64,000 bases of DNA from Rhizopus sp. PT2906 (Eukaryota > Mucoromycota > Mucoromycetes > Mucorales > Rhizopodaceae): assembly GCA_025529335.1 (NCBI GenBank), contig JAMYHX010000001.1, positions 372,001 to 436,000 on the forward strand, given 5' to 3'. Numbering within the stretch: the first letter of the stretch is position 1; every line of letters starts with the position of its first letter. Both the position numbers and the translations under genes were made by a program. Shown piece by piece: positions 1 through 10,903 of the stretch. Below the pieces are notes generated by a model, which was not told where the DNA came from, did not search any database, and was given only the letters and a program-made list of their open reading frames with translations.

Positions 1-843
1 CAATTATGCGCCAAACACGCTTCATGGTCTCCATTCGAAATCATTGTAACAAGGCAACCACAACAACAACAACAACCATATCCTCATCATCATTCGACCG
101 CCATCACATTTGGTACAGAAATTATTCTAAAAGATATCCACACTGGCACTACCTCCCCTCCTTTAATCCTTCGTAAGGTCGAAAAAGGCCAAATCGTTCA
201 TGATGCCACTGGTCTGCTCTCTCAAATGCAAAAGGTCGCTCTTCAATTAGCTAATGCCCCTCACCAATACTTAAACTCCAATGGAAAATCAATGCATCCA
301 ACTGAAGCAAGCGGTAATGTCTTTATTGACTTTTCAAGTTCAACAATGAATGATCAGCAGCAGGAACTTGTTGATGACTATCTATGCTGGACTATCGTCG
401 GCATCTCACGGTTTGAATATGAATACCAACATAACACATTTATGCCCATACAGCACCCTCATTCTCCTCCTCCTTCACCGCCAAGAACAATCATTCCTTT
501 TCCTATCATCAAATCAATAGAATATATACCTTCTACACATAAGCTCAAACTATCCAACCTAGAGCATTCTCTTGATTACTGGCTAGGCAGACATGGTCCA
601 CTCAAAAAGAGCACATCCACACAAGAAATTGAACTACCTGATGTTCAAGAAGTCATCCTTAATAATCATGATCTACTTGTTGTAAAGTCTGATGGAAAGC
701 GATACCTAGAACTTCCTCTTTTACTATCAAGGCACGATGGTTTCATCTACCACTCTTCCAAACTGCTGTCCTACGAATTTGTCCTTAACTCTCCTGAATC
801 AGGCGTATGGTCTTTACTGGACGCTATGTTACACAAAAGATAA
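1..843 (+). CDS. CSL-family (CBF1/RBP-J/Su(H)/Lag-1) transcription factor, 3' part
   Basis: Frame 1 is open from the first base, so the gene begins upstream and only its last 280 codons are visible. The translation resembles the C-terminal half of CSL DNA-binding factors. The end of the beta-trefoil domain is seen (TFGTEIILKD, LRKVEKGQ, LSQMQKVALQLAN, WTIVGISRFEY), followed by a Rel-homology/IPT-like domain (YWLGRHGPLK, LLSRHDGFIYHSS). CSL proteins bind GTGRGAA-type sites in the nucleus; in fission yeast the Cbf11/Cbf12 paralogues control adhesion and lipid genes, so a similar regulatory role is inferred. A CAA run codes for five Gln, followed by a His patch in a loop. No intron is needed in the visible part. 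Whether this is the long or short fungal CSL class cannot be told without the N-terminus. Confidence 0.85.
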   Translation, partial: QLCAKHASWSPFEIIVTRQPQQQQQPYPHHHSTAITFGTEIILKDIHTGTTSPPLILRKVEKGQIVHDATGLLSQMQKVALQLANAPHQYLNSNGKSMHPTEASGNVFIDFSSSTMNDQQQELVDDYLCWTIVGISRFEYEYQHNTFMPIQHPHSPPPSPPRTIIPFPIIKSIEYIPSTHKLKLSNLEHSLDYWLGRHGPLKKSTSTQEIELPDVQEVILNNHDLLVVKSDGKRYLELPLLLSRHDGFIYHSSKLLSYEFVLNSPESGVWSLLDAMLHKR

Positions 844-973
844 GCAATCATTTGATCTTATCAAACGTTGTGCGTGGGAAAAAATAAACTATTTATTTTT
901 CATTCAATCAAATTTTACTTGAGTCATTTTGCTTGACAGCCAATCTTTTTCTTTTTTATATTTATGTGTAGCC

Positions 974-1896
974 ATGGCTACCTTTCTTTTCAAGTGGCCT
1001 GACCTAAAAACATTTGTTCTTATTCGTTTAAATGATGATGCTACTTTATCCATTTATCCTTTAAGCTCACGACTAGCCTTTTTGTACTTCCATCACGCTT
1101 CATTACCATGCCAACCATCACCATGTGTCAAAAAGAGAAGATACCAATTTTGGAAGCCAGTTAGCTCACCAACAATTAAGCACGCCAAGGTAACACTGAA
1201 GGAAGTCAGGAAGGGACAGCCTATTGACTGGGTACATCTCAAGCACTGTAAGTTGGGACATTACGATTATTCAAACAATACTGTGGTTGTGTTGGCCAAG
1301 AAACAGTCTATCCACTGGATAGCTCGTTCGCTTAACGAAAAGATTTTCTTTCTCAACCTCTTCAAGTTTAACGCACGATTCAAACACCAGCCGCATATAT
1401 CAAAACCACCCAAACTGTCCGTTGATACCTTTTTGCAGACGTGGCTGAAGCATAGTGAGTCTGATATTCAAGCTACCTTGCGTCAGATTGACGAGATGAA
1501 GTCAAGAATAAAAGCAGTCCATTCGGAGTTGGTAACATGTGAGTCGGCATTAAAGGAGCAACAAGAGCAGTATGGCACGGAGGGTGCAATCGATAGATGG
1601 GATAAAGTGACCCTCATGCACCGCGTCAATGACGTGAATCACTCAGTTGAACGTACACAAGCGCTCTTTGAAGAACATAGAAGGACAATGGCCAATGTAC
1701 AGAAACGGATCTCGTTCTATGGATTCCTTTTCAATAGCGCAAAAAGAAGATATACCCACGTCAAAAACGAACATGGTCCTCTTTTGCTTTATGTAGCAGG
1801 TAAAACATAAATTTATTGCCATGATATAAATACTAACGTTTAACGAATATAGTCCTTGTTGTATTGTTTATCTGTGTTTATCTGTTTATAAATTAG
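974..1896 (+). CDS. tail-anchored protein with PH-like and coiled-coil regions
   Basis: Two exons, 974-1799 and 1853-1896; the intron has a GTAAAA donor, TACTAAC branch site and TATAG acceptor, giving 289 residues. The ATG at 974 sits in a good context (gccATGg); the frame opens 15 codons earlier without another ATG. The N-terminal 130 residues look like a PH-type fold, ending in an aromatic helix (IHWIARSLNEKIFFLNLFKF). Residues about 170-265 are heptad-rich and predicted coiled coil. Exon 2 adds only a hydrophobic tail (VLVVLFICVYLFIN) that makes a C-terminal membrane anchor, so the intron decides whether the product is membrane-bound. I do not recognise the family. A membrane-contact or trafficking role is inference from architecture only. 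Confidence 0.65.
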
Positions 1897-1931
1897 GGTA
1901 CAGGACCTGCATTGACGAACTCTGTAGTACA

Positions 1932-2249
1932 CTATTCATCCTGCGTGTGATCGATTTCGCCCACTGTTCCATTCTTGTTGTGAAAGTACTCATTACAGGA
2001 CGTATCCCGAATCACGCTGCTCGATTTCTTCTTTAACACTGGTCTTCCTTCTTCTTGCTCAATGGCGTTCAGTAAAGAAGGTGGCATATGATGCTTGCTA
2101 GGTGCAAATTCATCCACTTCATGCTTGGGAGTGTTATGAATCACTTGAATGGGGTTATCGTAGCGAAGAGAGAAATGGTCGTCCTCCATTATCGGGTCCC
2201 GGTTTTCAGGGTGATGATGGGGAGGATGGGGTGAGTTAGTGTGTGACAT
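1932..2249 (-). CDS. small His-rich hypothetical protein
   Basis: Single exon of 105 residues starting at the ATG that gives MSHTNSPHPPHHHP; the open frame extends upstream to 2369 but that part is low-complexity and lies where a 5' leader is expected. The N-terminus is Pro/His-rich and disordered; the C-terminal half is charged (RPVLKKKSSSV, NEYFHNKNGTVGEIDH) and looks like a conserved motif rather than random sequence. No domain is recognised. It ends 35 bases from the end of the convergent tail-anchored gene, so the two 3' ends probably overlap. Function unknown. Confidence 0.5.
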   Translation of the reverse strand: MSHTNSPHPPHHHPENRDPIMEDDHFSLRYDNPIQVIHNTPKHEVDEFAPSKHHMPPSLLNAIEQEEGRPVLKKKSSSVIRDTSCNEYFHNKNGTVGEIDHTQDE

Positions 2250-2520
2250 GTTGAGATAGAGTAAAGAAAGAAGAAGAAAAAAGAAATGCTTCTGAGATAG
2301 ATTTTTATATATAATACGTTTAATCCCGAAAATAGTTATCGAAAACATACATTGTACGTAATGCTTCAATGATAGAATAGTTTTATCTTGTTACAAGTGT
2401 TATTTAGACAAATTCTGTGCTCCTGAACTAAGGGTACCGATCTTATGAAATGCTGAAATTCTCAATATGAGGTAAAGCGACATATAATTTGTAGAAAGGA
2501 AGAAATACTCATTTAAAGAC

Positions 2521-2800
2521 ATGACACTCCTTGACAATCTACTGCCCAGCGCTGACATTGGTCAACGAACGAAACATAGTCTTATTATACAGTCATTTGA
2601 AAGTTTCGCCTCATCTGCTCTATCTATTTACCGACGTAGATGACCTTTTTATAACTACGAATATCGACATCACCATTAGTGCCTTCAAACGTGTCATCCA
2701 TTCAATAATTCCAAACGACCATGGTTATGGTTTATTAGTCCGCAAATCTGGTTCTCATATCATTTTTGAAATTTCTTTTGGTCATACTATGCTGCAATAA
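2521..2800 (+). CDS. short unrecognised ORF, spliced or frameshifted
   Basis: ATG at 2521 opens a frame (MTLLDNLLPSADIG...) that stops after 40 codons, while an overlapping frame carries a protein-like end (DDLFITTNIDITISAFKRV, GLLVRKSGSHIIFEISFG) up to a stop at 2800. Joining GTTTCG (2601) to ACGTAG (ending about 2637) would make one 80-residue protein, but that 37-nt intron has a poor donor. A plain frameshift is equally possible. Protein not recognised; low confidence that it is functional. Confidence 0.25.
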
Positions 2801-5213
2801 AAGAATTACAGTTGACGATTGTAGCGTCTTTGGTCCCCCCCCCCTCCTTTCTCATTGTTTGGCTTCAGCTATCTAATATCCCTTTTTATTCTTTGAATGA
2901 TCTCAAAAAAGATTTGTGTGCCTTGCTTTCTCCATCTGAATTCATTGCTGATAGCGGTATCTGACGTTTCTACGGATGGTTTGAAGGCGAAGGATGCTCC
3001 ACCCTTGAGCTCTCCTTTCCCTCTACTTGCAATTTCCCCATGTTGTGGAAGGTACAATCAATGATTAAAAGTGGATGATTTACAGGGTCTATCTTGATTC
3101 ACTATGTATCCCAATTTTGACACTACCTCATTCACTACTTTGGAGCCTATTAACAATCATGACCTTGATATCCTCTCCTTGTTCGACTTCTCAGTCTAGC
3201 AAACCAGAACACAGTCAAGATGTCCCATGTCCTCCACTTTCAGTAAGTCTTCTATCCCTTCCTCCAGTAAAATAAAGATTATTACTGATCCTCTGAACAG
3301 GGCTCAGGCACTATTCATAGCGTTTTAGGAATAAAGTAATAGACATTTTCTCATTATATGGAGTCATCACTTCTTTCTATGTAACTTCATCAACATATTT
3401 TAAATAAACTGCCTGCGTAATGTAAAAGAAGTACCAAGCAAAGATCAGATATTCATATGCATCCCCTTATCTTGTTACTGCATGTATCAGTGAGTATTAC
3501 GAAAAGAGCTTTATTATTATACTTGAAATGCTTTTAGCTTCAAGATTATTAAAAAGAGACAGAAAATACAATAGAAAAAAGATAGTTTATTGTTTACTAT
3601 GAAGCCAATATAAAGATTACCTAAAATGTACCTAAAAAAAGAGAGAAGAAAAAAGTCAGTACACGTCCCATAGCCCACAAATTTAAACGAGTTTGGTTGT
3701 TGCTAGTTGACGTTCCAAAGAAGGGTGTCCACCTTCAAAAGGAACTCTTCTCCAGACAGACCAGCTACACCGCAGTGCAGGCGATCCCCCATTAGTACCA
3801 GTCAGATAACCATTCCAATACACCTAGGACCAAAACAAAACAACCAAGCACACCTAGGACGGAAACAAAACCGGCCAATAACGCCTAGACCAAAAGATAT
3901 GGACAACAAGGCCATACTGTTGAATATGATTCAACAGTGATTTGTCAACTAGCCATATCACAGATAACTAAGCTACTAGAACACACTATGAAAGTTTCCT
4001 TAGGAGAGAGGGCCATAAGCTTCACCACAGACGCACTATCTATTGACTTTTTGGGGGCTGTCCGGAGGGCTCCCTACTTTGTATGAATAGCGGGATTAGA
4101 GTGGGCTTCAGGCTTCGTCAGGAAAGGGTCCGATAAGCTTTCATAGTGAGACGTTCGCGAAGAACCTGGACATATACAACCAAAGCATCTTGTGTACTGA
4201 GTAAGTTTTTAAAAAAACTTACCAAAAGACCAAGAGACCAAATGAATAGTTCGAGAAAAAGTAGAAGAAAAAAAAAATGAGAAAAGAAAAGAAAGAGAAG
4301 AAAAAAGAATGCGTTCACTCCCTTTTATTTGTTTGTTTACAATAAGACAGGTTATGGGTTACACCAAGTCTTATCGTAAACTGTTTTGCATTCTTCATGG
4401 CTTTAGCTTATTAAGATTATCCTTTATCCTGTGTACACTTGAATATCTTTTAAAACAAGAGATAAAAAGGGGAAAGATAAATGCACCAGAAAAAGAAAAA
4501 GGGGACATTTCCATAAATGGAAACTGATAAAGTAGCTAATGCTCAGAGAGCATCATTCATGCAAATTACGCAGTAGAGAAGATGAGTTAAAGTGTTCTAC
4601 TTAAAATAGTTTGGATTTATTCAACATGACAAACGCATCCTCTACCTTTGTTAAGTATACAAGACGCCGTTAGTGATAGCCCCATCTCCTAAGGGTTATC
4701 AAGTTTTGTGAGATTAATGGCATTATTTGTTGTTGTTTCCGGATGGTGGATATGGATCCTTTAGTTTTTGTAAACAGCAATATGAACCAAGGTTTGTATG
4801 TTGATTGCTTGTCACAAAACCTTCTCCTCTGGTATAATGAGCTACTACTATTCTCTGAAGGTAAGAAGTATACATCCCAGGAATATAGTGCGCCTTGTCA
4901 TACAAGATTCTATGCCAAGTGATGGAGAGCTTAGAGACATGCTGTGAGGAAAAGGTAGAAGACTGTTACAGGACATAATGTAACCCTGTTTAATTTTTAT
5001 ATCAATAAACATGTAGGCTCTATTCTTCTAGCAACGCTTGATGAAACATTACTAGTTATAGATCAATCATTTGGACTTCTTTAAAGATTGTAATCAGACA
5101 AGGCAATGGTATTCAAACTGTGAAAACAAAAAAGAATTTACTATTTATTCGATTCTTTCTATTTTTATTGTGTGCATAAGAATGACTTTGAAAGCAAGAG
5201 AAATAATGTACAG
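2801..5213. other. gene-poor spacer with short degenerate ORFs
   Basis: No intact gene is supported in these 2.4 kb. At 3160-3340 a short ORF (MTLISSPCSTSQSSKP...) could be spliced from a GTAAGT at 3242 to a CAG at 3300, giving about 40 residues; a second frame starts at 3103 (MYPNFDTTSFTTLEP). At 3707-3940 an open stretch contains imperfect repeats of CACCTAGGAC. At 4020-4190 locally GC-richer sequence looks like a decayed coding relic. None can be assigned to a family. The rest is AT-rich with homopolymer runs. Confidence 0.4.
4201..4222. repeat. 22-bp near-perfect palindrome
   Basis: Ten-base arms (GTAAGTTTTT and AAAAACTTAC) separated by AA form a hairpin-capable inverted repeat in the spacer upstream of nothing obvious. 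It could be a terminator-like fold, a scar of an excised element, or chance in AT-rich DNA. Confidence 0.5.
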
Positions 5214-8071
5214 TTAACTCATGTATTTTTCTAGTATGCAAGTCAATGCATTCGTCCACCAGGTCTCCTTTTGAAGATCAGTTTCAGACACAATCCAACT
5301 ACTGGTTTGTCCTTTTTGTTTACCAATAGCGCTCTTGAGTTGACTCATGAATGTCTCACCAGAAAAGTAATATCCTCCTTGACTTGAAGAGACTGTCATT
5401 ATTTGAAGCAGGCAAATCCATGCTTCAATCACGAAGCTCTTTTCTTGTGAAGTAATACATTCATGACCAATCATCACAAGGATATCAATAAGCATCTGAG
5501 TACACTCTGATACAGACCATTCGGATTCATTGATCCCAATAAGATGAAGTCTACATGACCAATCAAGAATGAATATCATGGTTTTGACAATCAGTTTCCA
5601 TGAGAGAATAGTATGAGAAACAGACTTTACTATATGACAGATATAGTTGGCCATAGCTCGAATCTCTTCACCAAAGACTTGAGTCATGATAGTAGCATGC
5701 ATTGGTTCTTGTAAGGGAAGCCATTGAGTGAGATAGACTGATACAAATACACAAAACATATCAAGGTCAGGAATCTCATCCGACTCAGTATCAAAAGACA
5801 TTCCATATGTACGACTGCAGCTATCAGCTATCAGCTTACTGGCACACTTGAATAGGCTTTGTATCAATTCTTTTCTATCTGGCCCAATATCTGTCCAGAA
5901 TATACGTCTATGAAATATGACAGGGTTTTCAAATGAGGATTTTAAATGAGCGTATGCTCTTTTTGAATTGGGTTGAGTAGACAAGAGTGGCTGCAGTAGA
6001 CGATGATGAAGATAGACTGTATTCTTTAGTCGGACTGAGCATCGAAGATCTGGATCAAAGACACGCTGTATTTTTTCTACAACTTCTTCTAATGATAGGG
6101 TATATTTCGGGATCGGTCTTAAGCTAGCTGCATTCTTTGTCGAGCGCAGATATTCTGCAACATTACGAACCCATTCAACCGAAGGACGTTGAACAGTGAA
6201 ATGACCATCATTATATGCTCGCTTAGAAGATATCGACATATCATCTAATGTTTGTTGAAAAGATCGATGCTGTGAAAGATGAGTTCGAGCTTTTGGCTGT
6301 GGGTGAATATATATATCGTCCATAGTTCTTCTTGGCCGCTTTCTCTTCTTCTTTGCTTTTGATGCTGGTCGTTGAGTCGAGACCTGGCTTGTCTTTCGGA
6401 CCTGTACGGTGGATTGTCGATTGGGTATTCGATTGTCTTCAATAGCTTCGGTATCATGGTTGAAATATTCGTCAATTCTAGTCCTATGAATAGATCGACT
6501 ACTCTGAGACTTGCTATGCATTTTTTCATGAACTGGTCTTGTGCTAGATGCATATCTATATGAGTCATACTGCTCGCTTGATCTATCCTCATTAAATTCA
6601 GATTGCGAGCCTAGGAAAGCGTCAAATGGCTGATCCAAAGTAGATATATTTTTGTTATTATCAGATTTCCTTTTTCTTAGGGCTGAGTGTCTGGCGGTTC
6701 TTGATGTCGAACGTTTCTCTTCTTCATTCAACTCCCTTTCATATACTTTTAGAAATGAAGCTGGCAAAACGCCTTTAAGAATATTCTTGTTCTTGCGCAG
6801 GTCAGCTACCTTTACACGTCTCCGCTTCGCAGGTCTATATTCAAATTCATCATCTATTACGGGCACAACGTCATTCTCATTTTTTTCTGCTGGTATGATT
6901 TTTCTTGAAGTATAACCTCCGGTCAAGGATTCCACACTTTCAGGGAAATCGAAAATGGAATCATGATTGTCTGGCTGCAGCTGCTCCTCTTCGTCGTCGT
7001 CATCATCTTCATCAGATTCTATTCTTCTACGTAATCTTCTGCGATGAAGAAAGACAGGCTGTTCATCTTCGTTATCATCTACCAACATAAGCTCAGCATC
7101 ATTATTATCGTGATCTTTTAAAAAGTCAAGAGAGGAAAACAGGGTTGACTGTGATGGATTATTTTGTTGATTATGTGACATAGGCTTATGTTCCAAAATA
7201 TCAACAAATGGTCCAAGCTCCTCTTCCAATCGTTTTGCTTCAAATATTTTTTCCTTGAGCTTCTCTCTGTGAGAGCTTGATGTAGCCTTCGTCCTTCTCT
7301 TTTTGCTGTAAGTTACTATTTTCTTTTCCTTTTTTTGAGCCTCAGGAGAAACGCTTCTGGGGTTGTGTGAGTCGATACGCATCACCTCTTTTGGTTGGCT
7401 GTCATCATCCAGTGCACTTTGTGTACAGTCAATAGGTAAAGATGGATCTTCTTCTTCTCGAGCATCTGGCACGAATTCTGTATCTGACTGATCTTCAGTA
7501 ATTGTTGGTTCAACAGACGATACAACCTTTGTAATAGATGACCCTTTTAACAAGCTTTTAAACTTGTTCTTTTCAATAGTAAACGGATGAAGCTGAATAT
7601 CCTTTCTTTTTCGTAAAGTGATACCAGGACGATAGTGTGTCTCATCATTGTCTATTTCAAGAGTCTTCATACTTTCTATAAATTCGTTCGTATCAGAGGG
7701 AACTACTTCTTGTCTGCTGCTTTTAGCATTGTTATTATTGTCATCTAGTATAATTACAGCTTCTAAAGGATGATTGTGATATTGCGAGTCTAATTCAATA
7801 GACGACTTTTGTTCCTGAAGCTGATTTTGTTCTACTGTTGGTTGGTCAACATGGTCGCTCTTATTTTCAGGCTGCCCACTCATCCCTCGGTTGTCAACAT
7901 CGTCAAGATCGAATAGTCTGAAAAAGTCGGAATCATTGTCCAGATCGCCTGCTTCAGAATAAGTTTAACTTTTTGAAAAGATATATTTTTGAAAATATAT
8001 TTACCAGAAGAATTACTAGTGTCATTGACACCAAGATTACTATTGATCATGAGCGAGTTTTGGGACTTCAT
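5214..8071 (-). CDS. Mus7/MMS22-like replication-fork repair protein
   Basis: Two exons, 8071-8005 and 7948-5214 (56-nt intron, GTAAAT donor), giving 933 residues. The first exon adds a start to an acidic motif (DNDSDFFRLFDLDDVD) that continues across the junction. The N-terminal 580 residues are disordered, acidic and basic in turn, with a bipartite KR-rich nuclear signal (KKRRTK) and the segment RRRVKVADLRKNKNILKGVL followed by PASFLKVY, which resembles the signature of the fungal Mus7/MMS22 family. The C-terminal third is helical (VYLHHRLLQPLL, DLDMFCVFVSVYLTQWLP). Mus7/Mms22 proteins act with Rtt101/Mms1-type ubiquitin ligases in repair of stalled forks. It is much shorter than yeast homologues, so a reduced or diverged member is likely. 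Family assignment is moderate. Confidence 0.6.
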
Positions 8072-8108
8072 GTTGACATTTTATTAAAGTTTCTAGTAAC
8101 TATACAAA

Positions 8109-8114
8109 ACGCGT
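8109..8114. promoter_or_regulatory. MluI cell-cycle box (MCB) upstream of the Mus7-like gene
   Basis: ACGCGT lies 38 bases upstream of the ATG at 8071. In fungi this hexamer is the binding site of the G1/S factor MBF and marks replication and repair genes, which fits the downstream gene. It may be too close to the ATG if the leader is long. Confidence 0.45.
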
Positions 8115-8255
8115 AGAATGTTCACAACCGCGCGATTTTTTCCCTCTTCGCGTCAGCTCATAGCTCCGACATTTGGACCAGAGGAAGGGCAACATGACTT
8201 TGGCTTTTTTTGTCTCTCATATTTCTACGCCTATCCTAAATAAGGTTGGTTTGGA

Positions 8256-8261
8256 ACGCGT
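8256..8261. promoter_or_regulatory. second MluI cell-cycle box (MCB)
   Basis: A second ACGCGT lies 185 bases upstream of the Mus7-like start codon, in AT-rich DNA where the hexamer is rare. A pair of MCBs is the usual arrangement in MBF-controlled promoters; function here is inferred. Confidence 0.45.
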
Positions 8262-9193
8262 CTCAAAATAAGCTTGCTCAAATGGATGCTATTGACGGCC
8301 CCTTTCGAATATCCTCAATTGTAAACAGTAAAAAGAGATTTTAAACGAACTAGACACTACAGAAAAGACTTGAGATATACTCCCTCCTAGAAAAGGTCAG
8401 AAACAAGCCAAGCTTCTTCACCAAAGGTATCCTTTTATTTAAAAGAGATAATAACAGTAGAATAGGTGTTGCTATGAAAGATTATGTAATCATTGTTTAA
8501 CCCCTCACTCTCTTCATTGTGTGCAAGTTATTTTAATCTTAAATACCACTGTTGGCATCATTACATGGACATAGTCATTGGATATGTAATTCTTTTTTTT
8601 GTTGTTCGTTTGCAAGCTTTCAACAATGCCATTCTAGGTGAAAAAGAATATCAATACACAATATAAGCGATGTAAATACATGAATTTAGATATTATCCTT
8701 AAAGGAAAGCATGACTCCCAAGAAGTTCCCCATCTTTCGTTTGTACAAACAAAGCTTGGGAGAACCTTTATACCATGTTGTACGTAGTTGCATGCGCCAT
8801 CTACACTCAGTCTCAATGGACTAACATGGATATCTTTGCCTAATCAATGTATAAGGAAGACGATCAAAATTAGCTATATAGCATATGCAAAATATATTTT
8901 TACCAACAATGAGCATGCCGAAGGCTGCAAACTCTTTTGTCGTCTCAAAGAGCTATCAAGGCCATATATAAAAGCAAATATATTGACACCCAATTATTCT
9001 GACAGATAGGTGGTAGCATCAAGCCAATCCTTCCCAAAAAGGTAAACACATAATGTTGTTATTCTGTGCACCATTTCCAGAAAAAGATGTCATGCTGACT
9101 TGTCACTTTTTCATATAAATTGTATTATAAAAATTACAAAAATGCGACTTCCTGAAAAGACTGTACAAAAAAAGTTTATTATATACAAAACGA

Positions 9194-10540
9194 TTATGAA
9201 TAAGGCTTTTGGCCGATTGACTTATGCCAATTAACATAAGATCTAGCTTGATGCCAGTCTGCTAGTAATTTGTTTATACATGAGTCAAACTTGCTCTTGC
9301 TCTTCTGACCATCTTGTGTAAACCATGGTCTTAGTGATTTTAACAACAACAAATGTTGCATAGCTGAAGCTCTTGCATATTCTGAGCAAATACTCTGTGC
9401 TTTATTCCGTGAGCACTTGCTGTAACCCCATCCTAAGGGAATAGATTGAAAATCACTCTTGATACTTCGAAACCCTACGACAGCCAAGATGGAGGATAAT
9501 CTTTTGGATATAAAAGGGTCATGTTGATGAGAACTGAGTATGTCAATAACTATATGAAAAGAGGTTTAATGAGGAGTTTTAAAAAAGGAGAAAAAGGGGG
9601 GTTCATACTTTTGTCAATTAAAAATCCCTCGTCACTTGAGCTACTTTGTGTCTCGATATCCTATCAGGTTTTAATTTGATTAGATCGACATATTTGTACA
9701 CGCATGATATTAACTCACTTGTTCGACCAGTTCGATCCATCCTCCCGGTTTTAGGATTCTATAAAACTCTTGAACAAGAGGCACCCAAGCAGATCCTGCT
9801 AATTCCCAATTGGCGTCACGCTGAAAGATGTAATCGATACTATTATCTTCAAATGGAAGACGATAACTGATGTCACTTGTATCAAATATCATAAAATTAC
9901 AGTTTCTGGGCTTGATATCTCGAGGAAACAAGGGTGCTTTTTCAATACCAATAAATGTTGCATGTGGGAATTGAACAGCCATCTCCATCGTCCATGTGCC
10001 AGCACCACAGCCAACATCCAATACGACCACTGGACTCTTTTTTGCCTTCTTCTTGTGATTTATCAAGGAGGACACTGGCGCAGAGAAATCGCTGTCAAAA
10101 GCTGTACGGAGAATATAGTGCTGTGAAACCATGCGATCAATTTCACTCTCATCTTTCGGTAGAATACTCTTTGTGTGGCCAGCCTTTTTTATGCTACTGA
10201 TATCGATGCCTGAATCAGTTGTGTCGACACTACCAGAGGATGGCTTTCTTTTGTACTGGTGATAATAATCATCCACTTCACTTGTTCTTCTTGAATATCC
10301 AGGTTGATCAGATAGAGAACTTGTCAATGGGGACTTGTTCATATAGAGTGCATATTTTAAATCCTCAATGCCCATTGTATGCGCACTTGAGAGAATACGT
10401 TGTATATCTTCAGAGTATCCATATGTTTTGGTATTCTTATTGGCCCGGTAGCTTAGGTTCGACAGAGAAGATTGTCTGATGAGATTAGTAAAGCGATGAG
10501 AAATGGGTGTATCATTATTATATAAAGAAACAGTAGGCAT
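9194..10540 (-). CDS. SAM-dependent methyltransferase (LaeA/UMTA-like class I)
   Basis: Three exons, 10540-9719, 9660-9609 and 9549-9194, joined by GTGAGT and GTATGA donors, give 409 residues. Residues 1-165 are Ser-rich and disordered. Then comes a Rossmann methyltransferase core: motif I VVVLDVGCGAGTWTMEMA, the acidic post-I residue in FIGIEKAP, the DTSDISYRLPFEDNSID region and post-motif III REFYRILKPGGWIEL-like sequence (EFYRILKPGGWIELVEQ). This layout is shared by fungal UMTA/LaeA-like proteins, whose substrates are mostly unknown. The C-terminal exon (GWGYSKCSRNKAQ...) is a helical lid. It transfers methyl from S-adenosylmethionine by family; substrate not predictable. Confidence 0.85.
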
Positions 10541-10903
10541 CTTTGAAGGATAAAGAGAAAAGAAAAAGACTAGAGCGAGAAAGCTTAAATGCTTTGATTT
10601 AACAGGGGGCAGTTACACAAATCAAACGCATGCTGCTCACATTAAGTAAAAGATTACTTTAAATGAGATTGTGTACGTACATCATAGCAACGATTATTGA
10701 CACCCAAAAAAGGATATTTTTACACTGGTTGAGAGAAACAATCACCTTGTTTTATTTTATTTTTTCTTCTCTTTTTGAGAAATTATTGGGCCATTTGGGC
10801 TGTGTTGTTGTATGTATAATGTACGTATGCAAATTGCTTTTTTTTCTTTCTTTCTTTCTATAATCCATTGTAAAGGGGGTGGGGACACAGTGTGTTCATA
10901 TGA
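10541..10903. other. tandem spacer: methyltransferase promoter and SR-gene 3' flank
   Basis: About 360 bases containing the promoter of the methyltransferase and the 3' end of the RSZ gene, both on the minus strand. T-rich tracts near 10750 and 10840-10860 are the only structure; no ORF is supported. Confidence 0.4.

Larger units (their letters stand above)
8072..9193. other. spacer between Mus7-like promoter and methyltransferase 3' end
   Basis: The first 250 bases are the promoter of the Mus7-like gene. Beyond that the only ORF with an ATG and protein-like composition is 8711-8824 (+), 37 codons (MTPKKFPIFRLYKQSLG...); it contains an LYK triplet reminiscent of mitochondrial LYR proteins but is too short to assign. 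Nothing else is seen. Confidence 0.4.

Noticed and set aside
2869..3057. Minus-strand 62-codon ORF
   Set aside because: It has no ATG, and the other strand and frames have the same openness.
4118..4318. Minus-strand ORF with a Phe/Leu-rich N-terminus
   Set aside because: The N-terminal half is translation of an A-rich tract and the rest has no recognisable domain.
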